Below are positions 15,489 through 23,508 of a stretch of 32,238 nucleotides of DNA, piece after piece. The notes beneath the pieces are model-generated. The model was not told where the DNA came from. It was given only the letters and a program-made list of their open reading frames with translations, and searched no databases. The translations under genes and the position numbers were made by a program. The stretch comes from Defluviicoccus sp. bin129 (GTDB taxonomy: Bacteria > Pseudomonadota > Alphaproteobacteria > MPNO01). The stretch covers positions 1-32,238 of the forward strand of contig MPNO01000056.1 of assembly GCA_002239065.1 (NCBI GenBank). Direction: 5' to 3'. Each line of letters begins with the position of its first letter. The first letter of the stretch is position 1.

Positions 15489-16714
15489 GCCGGCTGCAGC
15501 GCCGGTTCTCTCCCCCGGTCCTCCGGCACGAACAGCGACAGGCAGCCCGCCAGCGCGACCGCCAGGGCGGCGACGATCCAGAGCTCGTCGTAGCGCGCCC
15601 ACAGCGAATAGAACGCGCCGCCGAGATAGGCGCCGATCGCCGCGCCCAGCCAGTGCCCGCCGAAGATCAGCCCCATGGCGAGGCCGATCACGCCCACCCC
15701 CATGCGGCTCGCGATGATATGGGCGATCACCGGCATCGCGGCGAAGTTGAGGAAACCGTAGAGCGCCGCGAACACGAAGAGGAGCGGCAGGCTGCCCGCG
15801 ATCTGGGTCAGCAGCACGAACAGCGCGACGCGGACGAAGTAGACCGAGGCGAGCAGGCGCGGCCGGTGCAGCCGGTCGGACAGGAACCCGAACAGGACCA
15901 CCCCGATCATGTTGAGCCCGCCATGGACGCCGTAGGCGGTCGCTCCCTCGATCGGCGCGAAGCCGCAGAATTCGGCATAGGGCAGGAGATGGACCTCGAT
16001 CACGCCCGCGGTGCTGAAGCCGCAGATCAGGAAGCCGATGGCGAGCAGCCAGAACGTCCCGCTGGACAACACGTAGCGGAGGCGCTCGCCGGTCGGCGCC
16101 AGGGCCTGGTTGTCGCCCCCGTCGGAGGCCCGCGGGCGGCGGCGCAGCGCCAGCCAGGCGATCGCCGCGACCGCGAGCGTCAGCACCCCGAGCGCGGTAT
16201 AGGTGCCGCGCCAGCCGAGCGCGGTGACCAGGACCCCGAGCACCGGCAGCGCCACCAGCTGGCCCCCGGTCGCGCCGGAGAACCCGATGCCGCTCGCCAG
16301 CCCGCGCCCGTGGACGAAATACTGGGCGACGGCGGCCGAGACCATCGGCATCGCGATCGCGCCCGAGCCGATCCCGATGAGGCCGCCATAGAACGCGATC
16401 AGCTGCCAATCCTCGGTCGCCGCGGAGGTTGCGAGGATGCCGATGGCGACGAAGAGGAGGCCGCCGGCGCAGACCGTCCTGGGCCCGAAGCGGTCGATCA
16501 GATTGCCCGCGAAGGGCGAGACGATGGCCATCAGGAACAGCGCGACCGCGCCCGCGTTCGAGGCGAGATCGCGCGGCCAACCGGGCTCGACCTCCCAGAA
16601 GGTCATCATCAGCCCGATCGAGCTGCGGGTCGAATAGACCGCCATGAGCGCCGCGAAGCAGATCGCGACGACCAGCCAGCCGAACGGGTTGCTGCGCAGC
16701 GAGGCCGCGATCAC
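15485..16714 (-). CDS. MFS transporter
   Basis: A 409-aa, 12-helix major facilitator permease. NLIDRFGPRTVCAGG at the loop after helix 2 is the MFS A-motif region, and FLSDRLHRPRLLA repeats it in the second half. The Gly-rich helices GGLIGIGSGAIAMPMVS and GIGFSGATGGQLVALP fit the family. The start is GTG 16714, with GGAGG 7 nt upstream and nothing homologous before it. It overlaps the EamA permease gene by 4 nt and lies 40 nt after the dienelactone hydrolase gene. Substrate unknown, probably an organic anion. Confidence 0.88.
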   Translation of the reverse strand: MIAASLRSNPFGWLVVAICFAALMAVYSTRSSIGLMMTFWEVEPGWPRDLASNAGAVALFLMAIVSPFAGNLIDRFGPRTVCAGGLLFVAIGILATSAATEDWQLIAFYGGLIGIGSGAIAMPMVSAAVAQYFVHGRGLASGIGFSGATGGQLVALPVLGVLVTALGWRGTYTALGVLTLAVAAIAWLALRRRPRASDGGDNQALAPTGERLRYVLSSGTFWLLAIGFLICGFSTAGVIEVHLLPYAEFCGFAPIEGATAYGVHGGLNMIGVVLFGFLSDRLHRPRLLASVYFVRVALFVLLTQIAGSLPLLFVFAALYGFLNFAAMPVIAHIIASRMGVGVIGLAMGLIFGGHWLGAAIGAYLGGAFYSLWARYDELWIVAALAVALAGCLSLFVPEDRGREPALQPA

Positions 16715-16754
16715 GCCTGGGCCTCCGCCCGGGCGCGCCGGCGAAGCTCCATCC

Positions 16755-17435
16755 CTACATCGATTGGAAGCACCCGAGCACCGCCGCGCGCGACGCCGTC
16801 GCCGCCGCGGCCTGGTAGCCTTCCTTGTAGGGCATGGAGAAGTTGTGGGTCGCGCCCTCGTGGACCACGATCTCGGCGTTGCCGTGGCCGCTATAGGCCT
16901 GCCGGATGGCGGCCACCTCTTCCATCGGGACCACCGGATCCTCGTCGCCGAAATGGAAGCTGATCGGGCAGGTGATGCGCGGCGTGTCGTCCAGCGCCTC
17001 GCCGATGCGGGTGCCGTGGAAGGAGCCGGCGGCATCGATCCCGAGACGCGCCGCGCCGAGATGGGCGTAGAGCCCGCCGAAGCAGAAGCCGAGCATCGCC
17101 ACCTTGCCGTTGCATCGCGGGCGCGCCCTGAGGTCTGCGATCAGGTCCTCGATGTCGAGCATGCCCTGGTCCTGGTCGAACGCGCCATAGCGCGCGAAGG
17201 CCTTCTCCATGTCGGCGGTCGGACCCGGCATCACCCGCCAGAAGATGTCGGGCACCGAGACCAGGAACCCGTCCTTCGCCCAGGCGTCGGAAAGCTCCTT
17301 CATCTCGTCGTCGATCCCGAAGATCGCGGTGATCAGCAGGAGGCCGGGCGCCTGGCCGCTGCCGCCGGGTTCGGCGAGGTAGCCGTCGAAACTCTCGTTG
17401 TTGCGCGTCGTATACGTGATGTCCCTGCCGGTCAT
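16755..17435 (-). CDS. Dienelactone hydrolase family protein
   Basis: A 226-aa alpha/beta hydrolase of the dienelactone hydrolase family. The nucleophile is the cysteine in LGFCFGG, the acid lies in FGDEDPVVP and the histidine in ATHNFSMPY, so the Cys-Asp-His triad is complete. The N-terminus (TYTTRNNESFDGYLAEP) fits the family start. GGGAGA lies about 6 nt before ATG 17435. Members open lactone rings in chlorocatechol breakdown, but most genomic copies have unknown substrates. The neighbours (EgtB-like protein, two permeases) do not identify a pathway. Confidence 0.88.
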   Translation of the reverse strand: MTGRDITYTTRNNESFDGYLAEPGGSGQAPGLLLITAIFGIDDEMKELSDAWAKDGFLVSVPDIFWRVMPGPTADMEKAFARYGAFDQDQGMLDIEDLIADLRARPRCNGKVAMLGFCFGGLYAHLGAARLGIDAAGSFHGTRIGEALDDTPRITCPISFHFGDEDPVVPMEEVAAIRQAYSGHGNAEIVVHEGATHNFSMPYKEGYQAAAATASRAAVLGCFQSM

Positions 17436-17470
17436 GGCGGTCTCCCTCTGGCTGTCCCCGGATGACGCGG

Positions 17471-18748
17471 TCAGCCGTCCTCGGCGAGGCGGATGCCGGT
17501 GAACGGCCAGCGCTGATGGGGGTAGAAGAAATTGCGGTAGGTGGTGCGGATGTGCCCGGGCGGGGTCGCGCAACAGCCGCCGCGCAGCACCATCTGGTTC
17601 GACATGAACTTGCCGTTGTATTCGCCGACCGCGCCCGACGAGGTGCGAAAGCCGGGATAGGCGACATAGGGGCTGGCGGTCCATTCCCACACATCGCCGA
17701 TCATCTGGCGGGGGCCGGCATGGCCGTTCCCCGGAACCGACGCCGGATGCAGGCGGTCGGCCGCCAGCAGGTTGGCGCGCTCCTCCTCGACGGTCGGCGC
17801 CGCGGCCTCCCATTCGGTCTCCGTCGGCAGGCGCGCGCCGGCCCAGCTGGCGTATGCCGCCGCCTCGTAGTGGCTGACATGGCAAACCGGCGCGTCGTCG
17901 TCGAGCGGCACTTCGCCGGCGAGGCTGAACTCCGACCATTCGCCGTCCGCCTCGCGCCAGTAGAGCGGGGCCTCCCAGCCCTCCGCGCGGACCGTCGCCC
18001 AGCCGTCGGCGAGCCACAGCAACGGGTCGCGGTAACCGCCGTCCTCGACGAAGGCGCGGTACTCGCCGTTGGTCACCGCGCGGTCGGCGAGGCGGTAATC
18101 CTCCAGCACGACGCGATGGCGCGGCCGCTCGTTGTCGAAGGCGAAGCCGGTCCCGTCATCGCCGATCCGGCCGAGTCCGCCTTCGTACTCCGTCCAGCCC
18201 GGCTCCGCCGCCGGCTCGGCCTGGCGCGCATTGCGCGGCCGGTATGCGGGACGCAGCGGGTTGCGGGAAAGCACATGCTTGATGTCCATCAGCAGCAGCT
18301 CCTGGTGCTGCTGCTCGTGATGCAGCCCGAGCTCGGTCAGCTCGCCGGGCTCGGCCCAGGCCCGGTCAGGAAGGGTCGAGAACAGCCGGTCCATGGCCTG
18401 GTCGACATGGGCGCGATAGGCGATGACCTCGGCGAGCGGCGGCCGCGACAACAGCCCCCGGTCGGGGCGCGGATGCCGCGTGCCGACGGTCTCGTAGTAC
18501 GAGTTGAAGAGGTATCCGAAGGCGGGATCGAAGGGGGCGTAGCCCGGCAGATGCGGCCCGAGGACGAAGGTCTCGAAGAACCATGTCACATGGGCGAGAT
18601 GCCACTTCGTCGGGCTGGCGTCGGGCATCGACTGCACTTGCTGATCTTCCGGCGACAGCGGCGCGGCGAGCGCCTCGCTGAGAGCCCGGATTTCGGCGTA
18701 GCGGCGCGCGAGACGGGAGCGCGACGCCTCCTGGTCACCATCATGCAC
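17471..18748 (-). CDS. egtB: EgtB-like ergothioneine biosynthesis sulfoxide synthase
   Basis: A 425-aa protein. The N-terminal DinB-like helical domain carries the iron-binding histidines H53 (HLAHVTW) and H144/H148 (LHHEQQHQELL). The C-terminal formylglycine-generating-enzyme-like domain contains RLADRAVTNGEYRAFVEDGG, ARLPTETEWEAA, GDVWEWTASPY and VLRGGCCATPPGHIRTTYRN. This is the EgtB plan: a non-haem iron enzyme joining hercynine and a thiol (cysteine or gamma-Glu-Cys) with oxygen. No egtD (histidine trimethylation) is visible nearby, and grpE is the next gene upstream, so hercynine must come from elsewhere or the enzyme is an EgtB relative with another substrate. The start is GTG 18748, and the dienelactone hydrolase gene begins 35 nt after its stop. 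Confidence 0.85.
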   Translation of the reverse strand: MHDGDQEASRSRLARRYAEIRALSEALAAPLSPEDQQVQSMPDASPTKWHLAHVTWFFETFVLGPHLPGYAPFDPAFGYLFNSYYETVGTRHPRPDRGLLSRPPLAEVIAYRAHVDQAMDRLFSTLPDRAWAEPGELTELGLHHEQQHQELLLMDIKHVLSRNPLRPAYRPRNARQAEPAAEPGWTEYEGGLGRIGDDGTGFAFDNERPRHRVVLEDYRLADRAVTNGEYRAFVEDGGYRDPLLWLADGWATVRAEGWEAPLYWREADGEWSEFSLAGEVPLDDDAPVCHVSHYEAAAYASWAGARLPTETEWEAAAPTVEEERANLLAADRLHPASVPGNGHAGPRQMIGDVWEWTASPYVAYPGFRTSSGAVGEYNGKFMSNQMVLRGGCCATPPGHIRTTYRNFFYPHQRWPFTGIRLAEDG

Positions 18749-18829
18749 GAAAGAACGTCCCCAACACTCCGGCGAATCGCGGCGGAGGCTAGCGCATCGC
18801 GCCGGCCGACGGAACCGCCGCCGGAACGG

Positions 18830-19573
18830 TCATGCGGCCGAACCGGTGTCCTCCGGCGGCGTCTCCGGGTCCGGCTCGGATTCGGGTTCGGGCAGCGCCC
18901 TGGCGATCCCCACCCGGGCGGCCCGCAACAGGCGCCCGTTCAGCAGGTAACCGGTCTCGACGACCTGGACCACACTGCCGGGCTCCGCATCCGCGGTCGG
19001 GATCTCGAACATCGCCTCGTGCAGGTTGTGGTCGAATTTCTCTCCGCCCGGATCGATCCGCTCAATGCCGTGCCGCTGGAATATCGCTTCCAGCTCGCGC
19101 TCGGTGAGCTCCAGCCCGCCGACCAGCGAAGCCAGCGCCTCGTTCTCCCCGGCATCCCCGGGCACGGCCTCCAGCGCGCGGCGCAGATTGTCGGCAACCG
19201 GCAGGACGTCGCGCGCGAACGAGGAGATGGCGAACCTGGCGGTTTCCTCGCGCTCGCGCTTGCCGCGCCGCCGAAGGTTTTCGGTCTCCGCCAGCGCGCG
19301 CAGGAGCCGGTCGTTCGCTTCGGCGAGCTCGGCCTCGTGGTCCCGCTCTTCCGGCTCCCGGTCGGCGTCGCCGTCCCCGGCAGGCTTGCCGGCCCACGGC
19401 GAGGAGTCATCCGGCTCGGCGGCCTCTCCCGCCTCTTCGGCTTCTTCTGGCGCGACGGCCTCGCCGGTCTCTACCGGCTCGGCGGCCTGTTCGGTCGCTT
19501 CCGATTTCGCTTCGGCCTCGGCTTCGGCCGAAGCCTCCGTCGAATTTGCGTCCTGCTTGTCCGTCTCACTCAT
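18830..19573 (-). CDS. grpE: GrpE, nucleotide exchange factor for DnaK
   Basis: 247 aa. Residues 1-80 are an unusually long acidic Ala/Glu-rich extension. The GrpE core follows: a long dimerisation helix (AELAEANDRLLRALAETENL, then RRRGKREREE), FAISSFARDVLPVADNLRRAL, and the C-terminal beta-domain signature FDHNLHEAMFEIPTADAEPG...VVETGYLLNGRLLRAARVGIA. It starts 3 nt after the hrcA stop, so both are in one minus-strand operon. It is a cytosolic heat-shock protein. Confidence 0.96.
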   Translation of the reverse strand: MSETDKQDANSTEASAEAEAEAKSEATEQAAEPVETGEAVAPEEAEEAGEAAEPDDSSPWAGKPAGDGDADREPEERDHEAELAEANDRLLRALAETENLRRRGKREREETARFAISSFARDVLPVADNLRRALEAVPGDAGENEALASLVGGLELTERELEAIFQRHGIERIDPGGEKFDHNLHEAMFEIPTADAEPGSVVQVVETGYLLNGRLLRAARVGIARALPEPESEPDPETPPEDTGSAA

Positions 19574-19576
19574 GGT

Positions 19577-20656
19577 TCAGGCCTCGATGTCCGCGCCGGT
19601 GCCGCCGACCAGCCGGCCGACCACCTTGGCGGTGTAGTCGACGATGGGAATGATCCGCGCGTAGTTGATCCGCGTCGGACCGATGACGCCGATCGCTCCG
19701 ACGACGCTGCGGGTGTTGTCGCTGATCGGCGCGACCACCAGGGAGCACCCGGTCATGTCGAACAGGGTGTTCTCCGAGCCGATGAAGATCTGCACGCCTT
19801 CGCCGCTGCTGGTGAGGTCGAGCAGGCGGAGCACGAGTTCCTGGGTCTCGAGCGCCTCGTAGAGGCTGCGCACCCGCTCCAGGTCGCTGAGCGCCGCGAT
19901 GTCGTCGAGGAGATGGGCCTGCCCCTTGACGATCAGCGCGCCGGCGTTGCGCTCCCCGACCCAGGTCGCGAGGCCGGCCTCGACCAGCCGGGCGGTGATC
20001 GAATCGATCTGCGTCCGCCGTTCCTCGATCTCCCGGGTGATGTCGCCGAGCGCGGTCTCCACCGAGCGGCCGACCAGCCTGGTGTTGAGGTAGTTGCCGG
20101 CCGCGATCAGGGCGGAGGGCGGGGTGCCGACGGGCAGGTCGATCAGCCGGTTCTCGACGATGCCGTCGGCGTTGATCAGGACCACCAGGGCGCGGCCGTC
20201 GCCGAGATTGACGAACTCGACATGCTTGAGCGGCCGGTCGGTCTTGGGCGCCGCGACCAGCCCGGCGCAGCCTGCCAGCCCCGACATCACCGCCGTCGCC
20301 TCGTTCAGCATCTGGTTAAGGTTGGTGCCTTGCCCGGCGCACTGGCTCTCGATCGCGACCCGGTCCTCGTCGGAGATCTCGCCGATTTGCAGCAGCCCGT
20401 CGACGAACAGCCTCAGCCCGGCCTCGCTCGGCAACCGCCCGGCGGAGCTGTGCGGCGAATGCAGCAACCCCATGTCCTCGAGATCCGCCATCACGTTGCG
20501 GATCGTCGCCGGCGACAAGGGCTGCGGCAGACGGCGCGACAAAGTGCGCGATCCGACCGGCTCGCCGGTCTGGACGAAGGTTTCGACGATCTCGCGAAAG
20601 ATCTCTCGCGACCTTTCGTTGAGTTCGCCGACAATGCTGGGCGGAGCGCTTTGCAT
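19577..20656 (-). CDS. hrcA: HrcA, heat-shock transcriptional repressor
   Basis: 359 aa. The N-terminal winged helix includes LNERSREIFREIVETFVQTG, GSRTLSRRL and LSPATIRNVMADLEDMGLL, followed by HSSAGRLPSEAGLRLFVDGLL. The C-terminal GAF-like domain includes RALVVLINADGIVENRLI and GVQIFIGSEN...VGAIGVIGPTRINYARIIPIVDYTA. It represses CIRCE-controlled chaperonin genes. No CIRCE site is visible in its own upstream region, so it may not be autoregulated here. ATG 20656 begins the conserved domain. It is divergent from rph. Confidence 0.96.
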   Translation of the reverse strand: MQSAPPSIVGELNERSREIFREIVETFVQTGEPVGSRTLSRRLPQPLSPATIRNVMADLEDMGLLHSPHSSAGRLPSEAGLRLFVDGLLQIGEISDEDRVAIESQCAGQGTNLNQMLNEATAVMSGLAGCAGLVAAPKTDRPLKHVEFVNLGDGRALVVLINADGIVENRLIDLPVGTPPSALIAAGNYLNTRLVGRSVETALGDITREIEERRTQIDSITARLVEAGLATWVGERNAGALIVKGQAHLLDDIAALSDLERVRSLYEALETQELVLRLLDLTSSGEGVQIFIGSENTLFDMTGCSLVVAPISDNTRSVVGAIGVIGPTRINYARIIPIVDYTAKVVGRLVGGTGADIEA

Positions 20657-20807
20657 GGGTCCCCCTGCGCGCGGTTGGAATGTAGTGGCGGCGGTTTCGA
20701 CCGTCAACGGAGTGGCTTGGCGCGGGATGCCCAAGCCTTTGTATTTGCGGCCCGATAGCCGCTGCTGCTACAAGCCTCGCCGACGAGCCGAACCAGCGGG
20801 GCGGGCG
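20657..20807. promoter_or_regulatory. Divergent promoter region, hrcA / rph
   Basis: 151 bases between two divergent core-genome operons. It must contain or receive promoters for grpE-hrcA and for rph-rdgB. I see no CIRCE inverted repeat (TTAGCACTC-N9-GAGTGCTAA) and no unambiguous -35/-10 pair. Confidence 0.4.
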
Positions 20808-21527
20808 ATGAGACCATCGGGCCGGGCGGCGGACGAGATGCGCGAAATCGTGCTTGAGCCCGGTTTCTCGAAACATGCCGAGGGCTCCTGCCTCGCCCGC
20901 TTCGGCGATACCCACGTATTGTGCAACGCGACGGTCGAAGAACGCGTGCCGTTCTTCATCAAGAACTCCGGCGCGGGCTGGGTCACGGCGGAATACGGCA
21001 TGCTGCCCCGCTCGACCCACCAACGGACCGACCGCGAGGCCGCGCGCGGCCGACAAAGCGGCCGAACCCTCGAAATCCAGCGCCTGATCGGCCGTTCGCT
21101 GCGCGCCGTGGTCGACATGAAGACCCTCGGCGAACGCCAGGTCCGCCTCGATTGCGACGTGATCCAGGCCGATGGCGGTACCCGCACCGCCGCGATTACC
21201 GGCGCCTGGGTGGCGCTCCGCATCGCCGTCGACTCGCTGCTCGAACGACGGGTCGTCGCCAGCGACCCGCTGATCGGTTCGGTGGCCGCCGTCTCCTGCG
21301 GGATCGTCGGTGGTGCCCCCTGCCTCGATCTGGACTATGTCGAGGACAGCGGCGCCGATACCGACGCGAATTTCGTCCTGACCGGGTCGGGCGGCATCGT
21401 CGAGATCCAGGGGACGGCGGAGAACGAACCGTTTACGCGTGGCGACTTCGACGCGCTGTTCGATCTCGCCCGGGACGGTATCGCCGTGCTCACCCGGCAC
21501 CAGATGGTGGCGATCGGGCAGGATTGA
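20808..21527 (+). CDS. rph: RNase PH
   Basis: 239 aa, the normal length for this phosphorolytic 3'-5' exoribonuclease that trims tRNA ends. Seen: MRPSGRAADEMREI, then HAEGSCLARFGDTHVLCNATV, GWVTAEYGMLPRST, the Arg-rich RQSGRTLEIQRLIGRSLRAV, and the catalytic-site segment LDCDVIQADGGTRTAAITGA, ending FDALFDLARDGIAVLTRHQ. The usual start MRPSGR fixes ATG 20808. rdgB follows 4 nt after the stop. It is divergent from hrcA, the usual alphaproteobacterial order. Confidence 0.97.
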   Translation: MRPSGRAADEMREIVLEPGFSKHAEGSCLARFGDTHVLCNATVEERVPFFIKNSGAGWVTAEYGMLPRSTHQRTDREAARGRQSGRTLEIQRLIGRSLRAVVDMKTLGERQVRLDCDVIQADGGTRTAAITGAWVALRIAVDSLLERRVVASDPLIGSVAAVSCGIVGGAPCLDLDYVEDSGADTDANFVLTGSGGIVEIQGTAENEPFTRGDFDALFDLARDGIAVLTRHQMVAIGQD

Positions 21528-21531
21528 GCCC

Positions 21532-22149
21532 TTGGCCCGCCGGTTTCGCGGCGCCCGCATCGTCGTCGCCAGCCACAACGCGGGCAAGGTGGCCGAGATC
21601 GCCGAACTGCTCGCCCCCTGCGAAATCGAGATCGGCTCGGCCGGCGCGCTCGGCCTTGCCGAGCCCGAAGAGACCGGGACGACCTTCCGGGAGAATGCCG
21701 CGCTGAAGGCGCTGGCCTGCGCCGGCGCCGCGGGGGAGGTCGCGCTCAGCGACGATTCCGGGCTCGCCGTTGCCGCGCTCGGCGGCGCGCCCGGCATCCA
21801 TTCGGCGCGCTGGGGCGGCCCGGGGCGGGACTTCGCGCTGGCCATGCGGCGGGTGGAAGAGGCGCTCGCGCCGGACGCCGACAGGCGCGCCGCCTTCGTC
21901 TGCGCCCTCGCGCTCGCCTGGCCGGACCGGCATGTCGAGATCTTCGAAGGCCGTATCGACGGCCATCTCGTCTGGCCGCCGCGCGGCGAACGGGGCTTCG
22001 GCTACGACCCGATATTCGTGCCGCGGGGCGGTTCGCTGACCTTCGGGGAGATGGAGCCCGCGACGAAGCATGCGATCAGCCACCGGGCCGCCGCGTTTCG
22101 CGACCTCGCCGCCGCCTGCCTTGCCCGCGGACCCCGGCCGGCGGGATGA
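21532..22149 (+). CDS. rdgB: RdgB/HAM1-type XTP/dITP pyrophosphatase
   Basis: 205 aa. It removes inosine and xanthosine triphosphates from the nucleotide pool. Family motifs: IVVASHNAGKVAEIAELL (substrate-binding SHN..K), ENAALKALA, LSDDSGLAVAALGGAPGIHS, and the C-terminal ERGFGYDPIFVP ... KHAISHRAAAF. The start is a TTG just after the rph stop. No ATG or GTG lies between it and the conserved RIVVASHN segment. It is probably co-transcribed with rph. In many relatives hemW follows directly, but here an opposing gene and the sox operon intervene. Confidence 0.95.
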   Translation: MARRFRGARIVVASHNAGKVAEIAELLAPCEIEIGSAGALGLAEPEETGTTFRENAALKALACAGAAGEVALSDDSGLAVAALGGAPGIHSARWGGPGRDFALAMRRVEEALAPDADRRAAFVCALALAWPDRHVEIFEGRIDGHLVWPPRGERGFGYDPIFVPRGGSLTFGEMEPATKHAISHRAAAFRDLAAACLARGPRPAG

Positions 22150-22181
22150 CGCCCGGCAAGGGCCGGGCCGCGATCCGGGAA

Positions 22182-23078
22182 TCAGAATCCGTAATGCACC
22201 GAAAGGCGGAGCCAATGGCTTCTCATCTCGGCGCTGGTCGGGGAGTCGGGGAGCCGCATCGCCGGGCCGTGCTCTCGCCATTCCACCCGCCCCGAGCCGG
22301 CGCCGGCATTGTCGGCAAACAGATCGACGTAACGCCATGACAGCTGGAGCGTCGACCGGCTGCCCATCGTGAGCGCCAGCCCCGCCGTCACCGTCCAGGC
22401 GCGCCCGACCCGGCTCTCCCCCGGAACGATCGTCCCGATTTTCGGGAAGGACATGCGCGCCTCTCCGGTCCGCATCCGCACCGCCCCCATCCCGCCGCCG
22501 ATGAACGGGCTGAAGGAGCCCACCCCGTACCTTCCGATCGCCGGAAGGTCCACATAGGGGGAGAGCAGCTCCGTCAGGGACTCCCGCAGCGCGGAGCCCG
22601 GACTCCCGCCCCCGGAGGCGGCAGAGCTCGCGCGGCCCGGCAAGCCCGGTTCGGGGCCGTACCCGGTGAGAATCCCGCCTCTCGATTCCGGCGAAGCGGT
22701 GGTATCGATGCCCGGCGCGAGGTCGGGCGGAGGCCGGAAGTCCCGCAGGGGGCCGAACGGCGCGTCGTCGCTTGCCGTCGGACAACCGGAAGACGGGGAA
22801 GTGGGGCCGCCGCTGCAATCCCCGCCGCCCGCCGCCGGCCCGGGTGTCCCGACCGGGCCGGGGCCGAGCAGCGCGAACCAATCCTGGGCCCCGACCCGGC
22901 AAGGCGTCAGGAACGCCGCGATCGCGGCCGCGGTCAGGGCATATCGCCGCAGGCTCCGGACGCCCGGCGGGCGCATCGCGAGGAGAGGGAATGCGGGCAT
23001 GCCGCAGCGGCCGGGAGCCACCCCCCCGGCGCGCAACAGGGCCATCGTCACCGAAGGGAAAGCGATGCAGCTTCGCAT
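22182..23078 (-). CDS. Predicted outer-membrane beta-barrel-like protein, Pro/Gly-rich
   Basis: Up to 298 aa. A hydrophobic export signal (RYALTAAAIAAFLTPCRVGAQ) is followed by a low-complexity Pro/Gly/Ser region of about 100 residues. The C-terminal 130 residues have alternating amphipathic strands (YGVGSFSPFIGGGMGAVRM, WTVTAGLALTMGSRSTLQLS, WRYVDLFADN) and end in HWLRLSVHYGF, a terminal aromatic residue as in outer-membrane barrels. ATG 23078 has GGAG 8 nt upstream but leaves about 44 residues before the signal. ATG 22976 would give a normal signal peptide, and ATG 23000 is intermediate. Function unknown. It opposes rdgB and sox transcription. Confidence 0.65.
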   Translation of the reverse strand: MRSCIAFPSVTMALLRAGGVAPGRCGMPAFPLLAMRPPGVRSLRRYALTAAAIAAFLTPCRVGAQDWFALLGPGPVGTPGPAAGGGDCSGGPTSPSSGCPTASDDAPFGPLRDFRPPPDLAPGIDTTASPESRGGILTGYGPEPGLPGRASSAASGGGSPGSALRESLTELLSPYVDLPAIGRYGVGSFSPFIGGGMGAVRMRTGEARMSFPKIGTIVPGESRVGRAWTVTAGLALTMGSRSTLQLSWRYVDLFADNAGAGSGRVEWREHGPAMRLPDSPTSAEMRSHWLRLSVHYGF

Positions 23079-23508
23079 GCCCCAGTCTCCGGCCAGTCCG
23101 ACCGTCAGCGCGGCACTCTATCCGCGAACAGCCGAATCGCCATGCCGCTCGGCAGGCCGGAAGCCGCCGAGGGTGCCCGACCCGAACCCGCGCGCCGAAC
23201 GCCGTGTCCGATTTGCATGTCCCCTATGTCTTACATCCTGCGGCCGGTTTCAAGTCCCGGCCGGGATTCCTTCGTCTCTCGCCGCCGAAACGTTCCGAAC
23301 GACGGCGAATTCATCCCGTTCGCGGGGAATTGCCCGCGGTATCGGGGGAGGGCGAAGTTTGGTGAGGCGACGCCGCAACACGATCCTCGATCCGGCGGGT
23401 CCGGCGGGGACAAACGGTCGCCCGGCGGGCATACGGGATTGACGCCGGTCGCGGATGTTGTTGATTTCTCCCGAACCGCAGGATCAAGGTCCGACGCCGA
23501 AGCACGCG
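23079..23508. other. Gene-free stretch upstream of soxB
   Basis: 430 bases between the divergent outer-membrane protein gene and soxB. Frames here are short and lack family resemblance. Bases 23210-23235 are somewhat richer in A/T. TTGACG at 23439-23444 resembles a -35 box, but the hexamer 17 bp on (TGATTT) is a poor -10. A possible glycine/sarcosine-responsive control site cannot be recognised. I see no clear hairpin or riboswitch. Confidence 0.4.

Noticed and set aside
17462..20758. Long plus-strand open frame opposite egtB, grpE and hrcA
   Set aside because: Antisense to three clearly identified genes, with low-complexity composition and no domain.
20657..20807. CIRCE element for HrcA
   Set aside because: No TTAGCACTC/GAGTGCTAA-like inverted repeat is present between hrcA and rph or before grpE.
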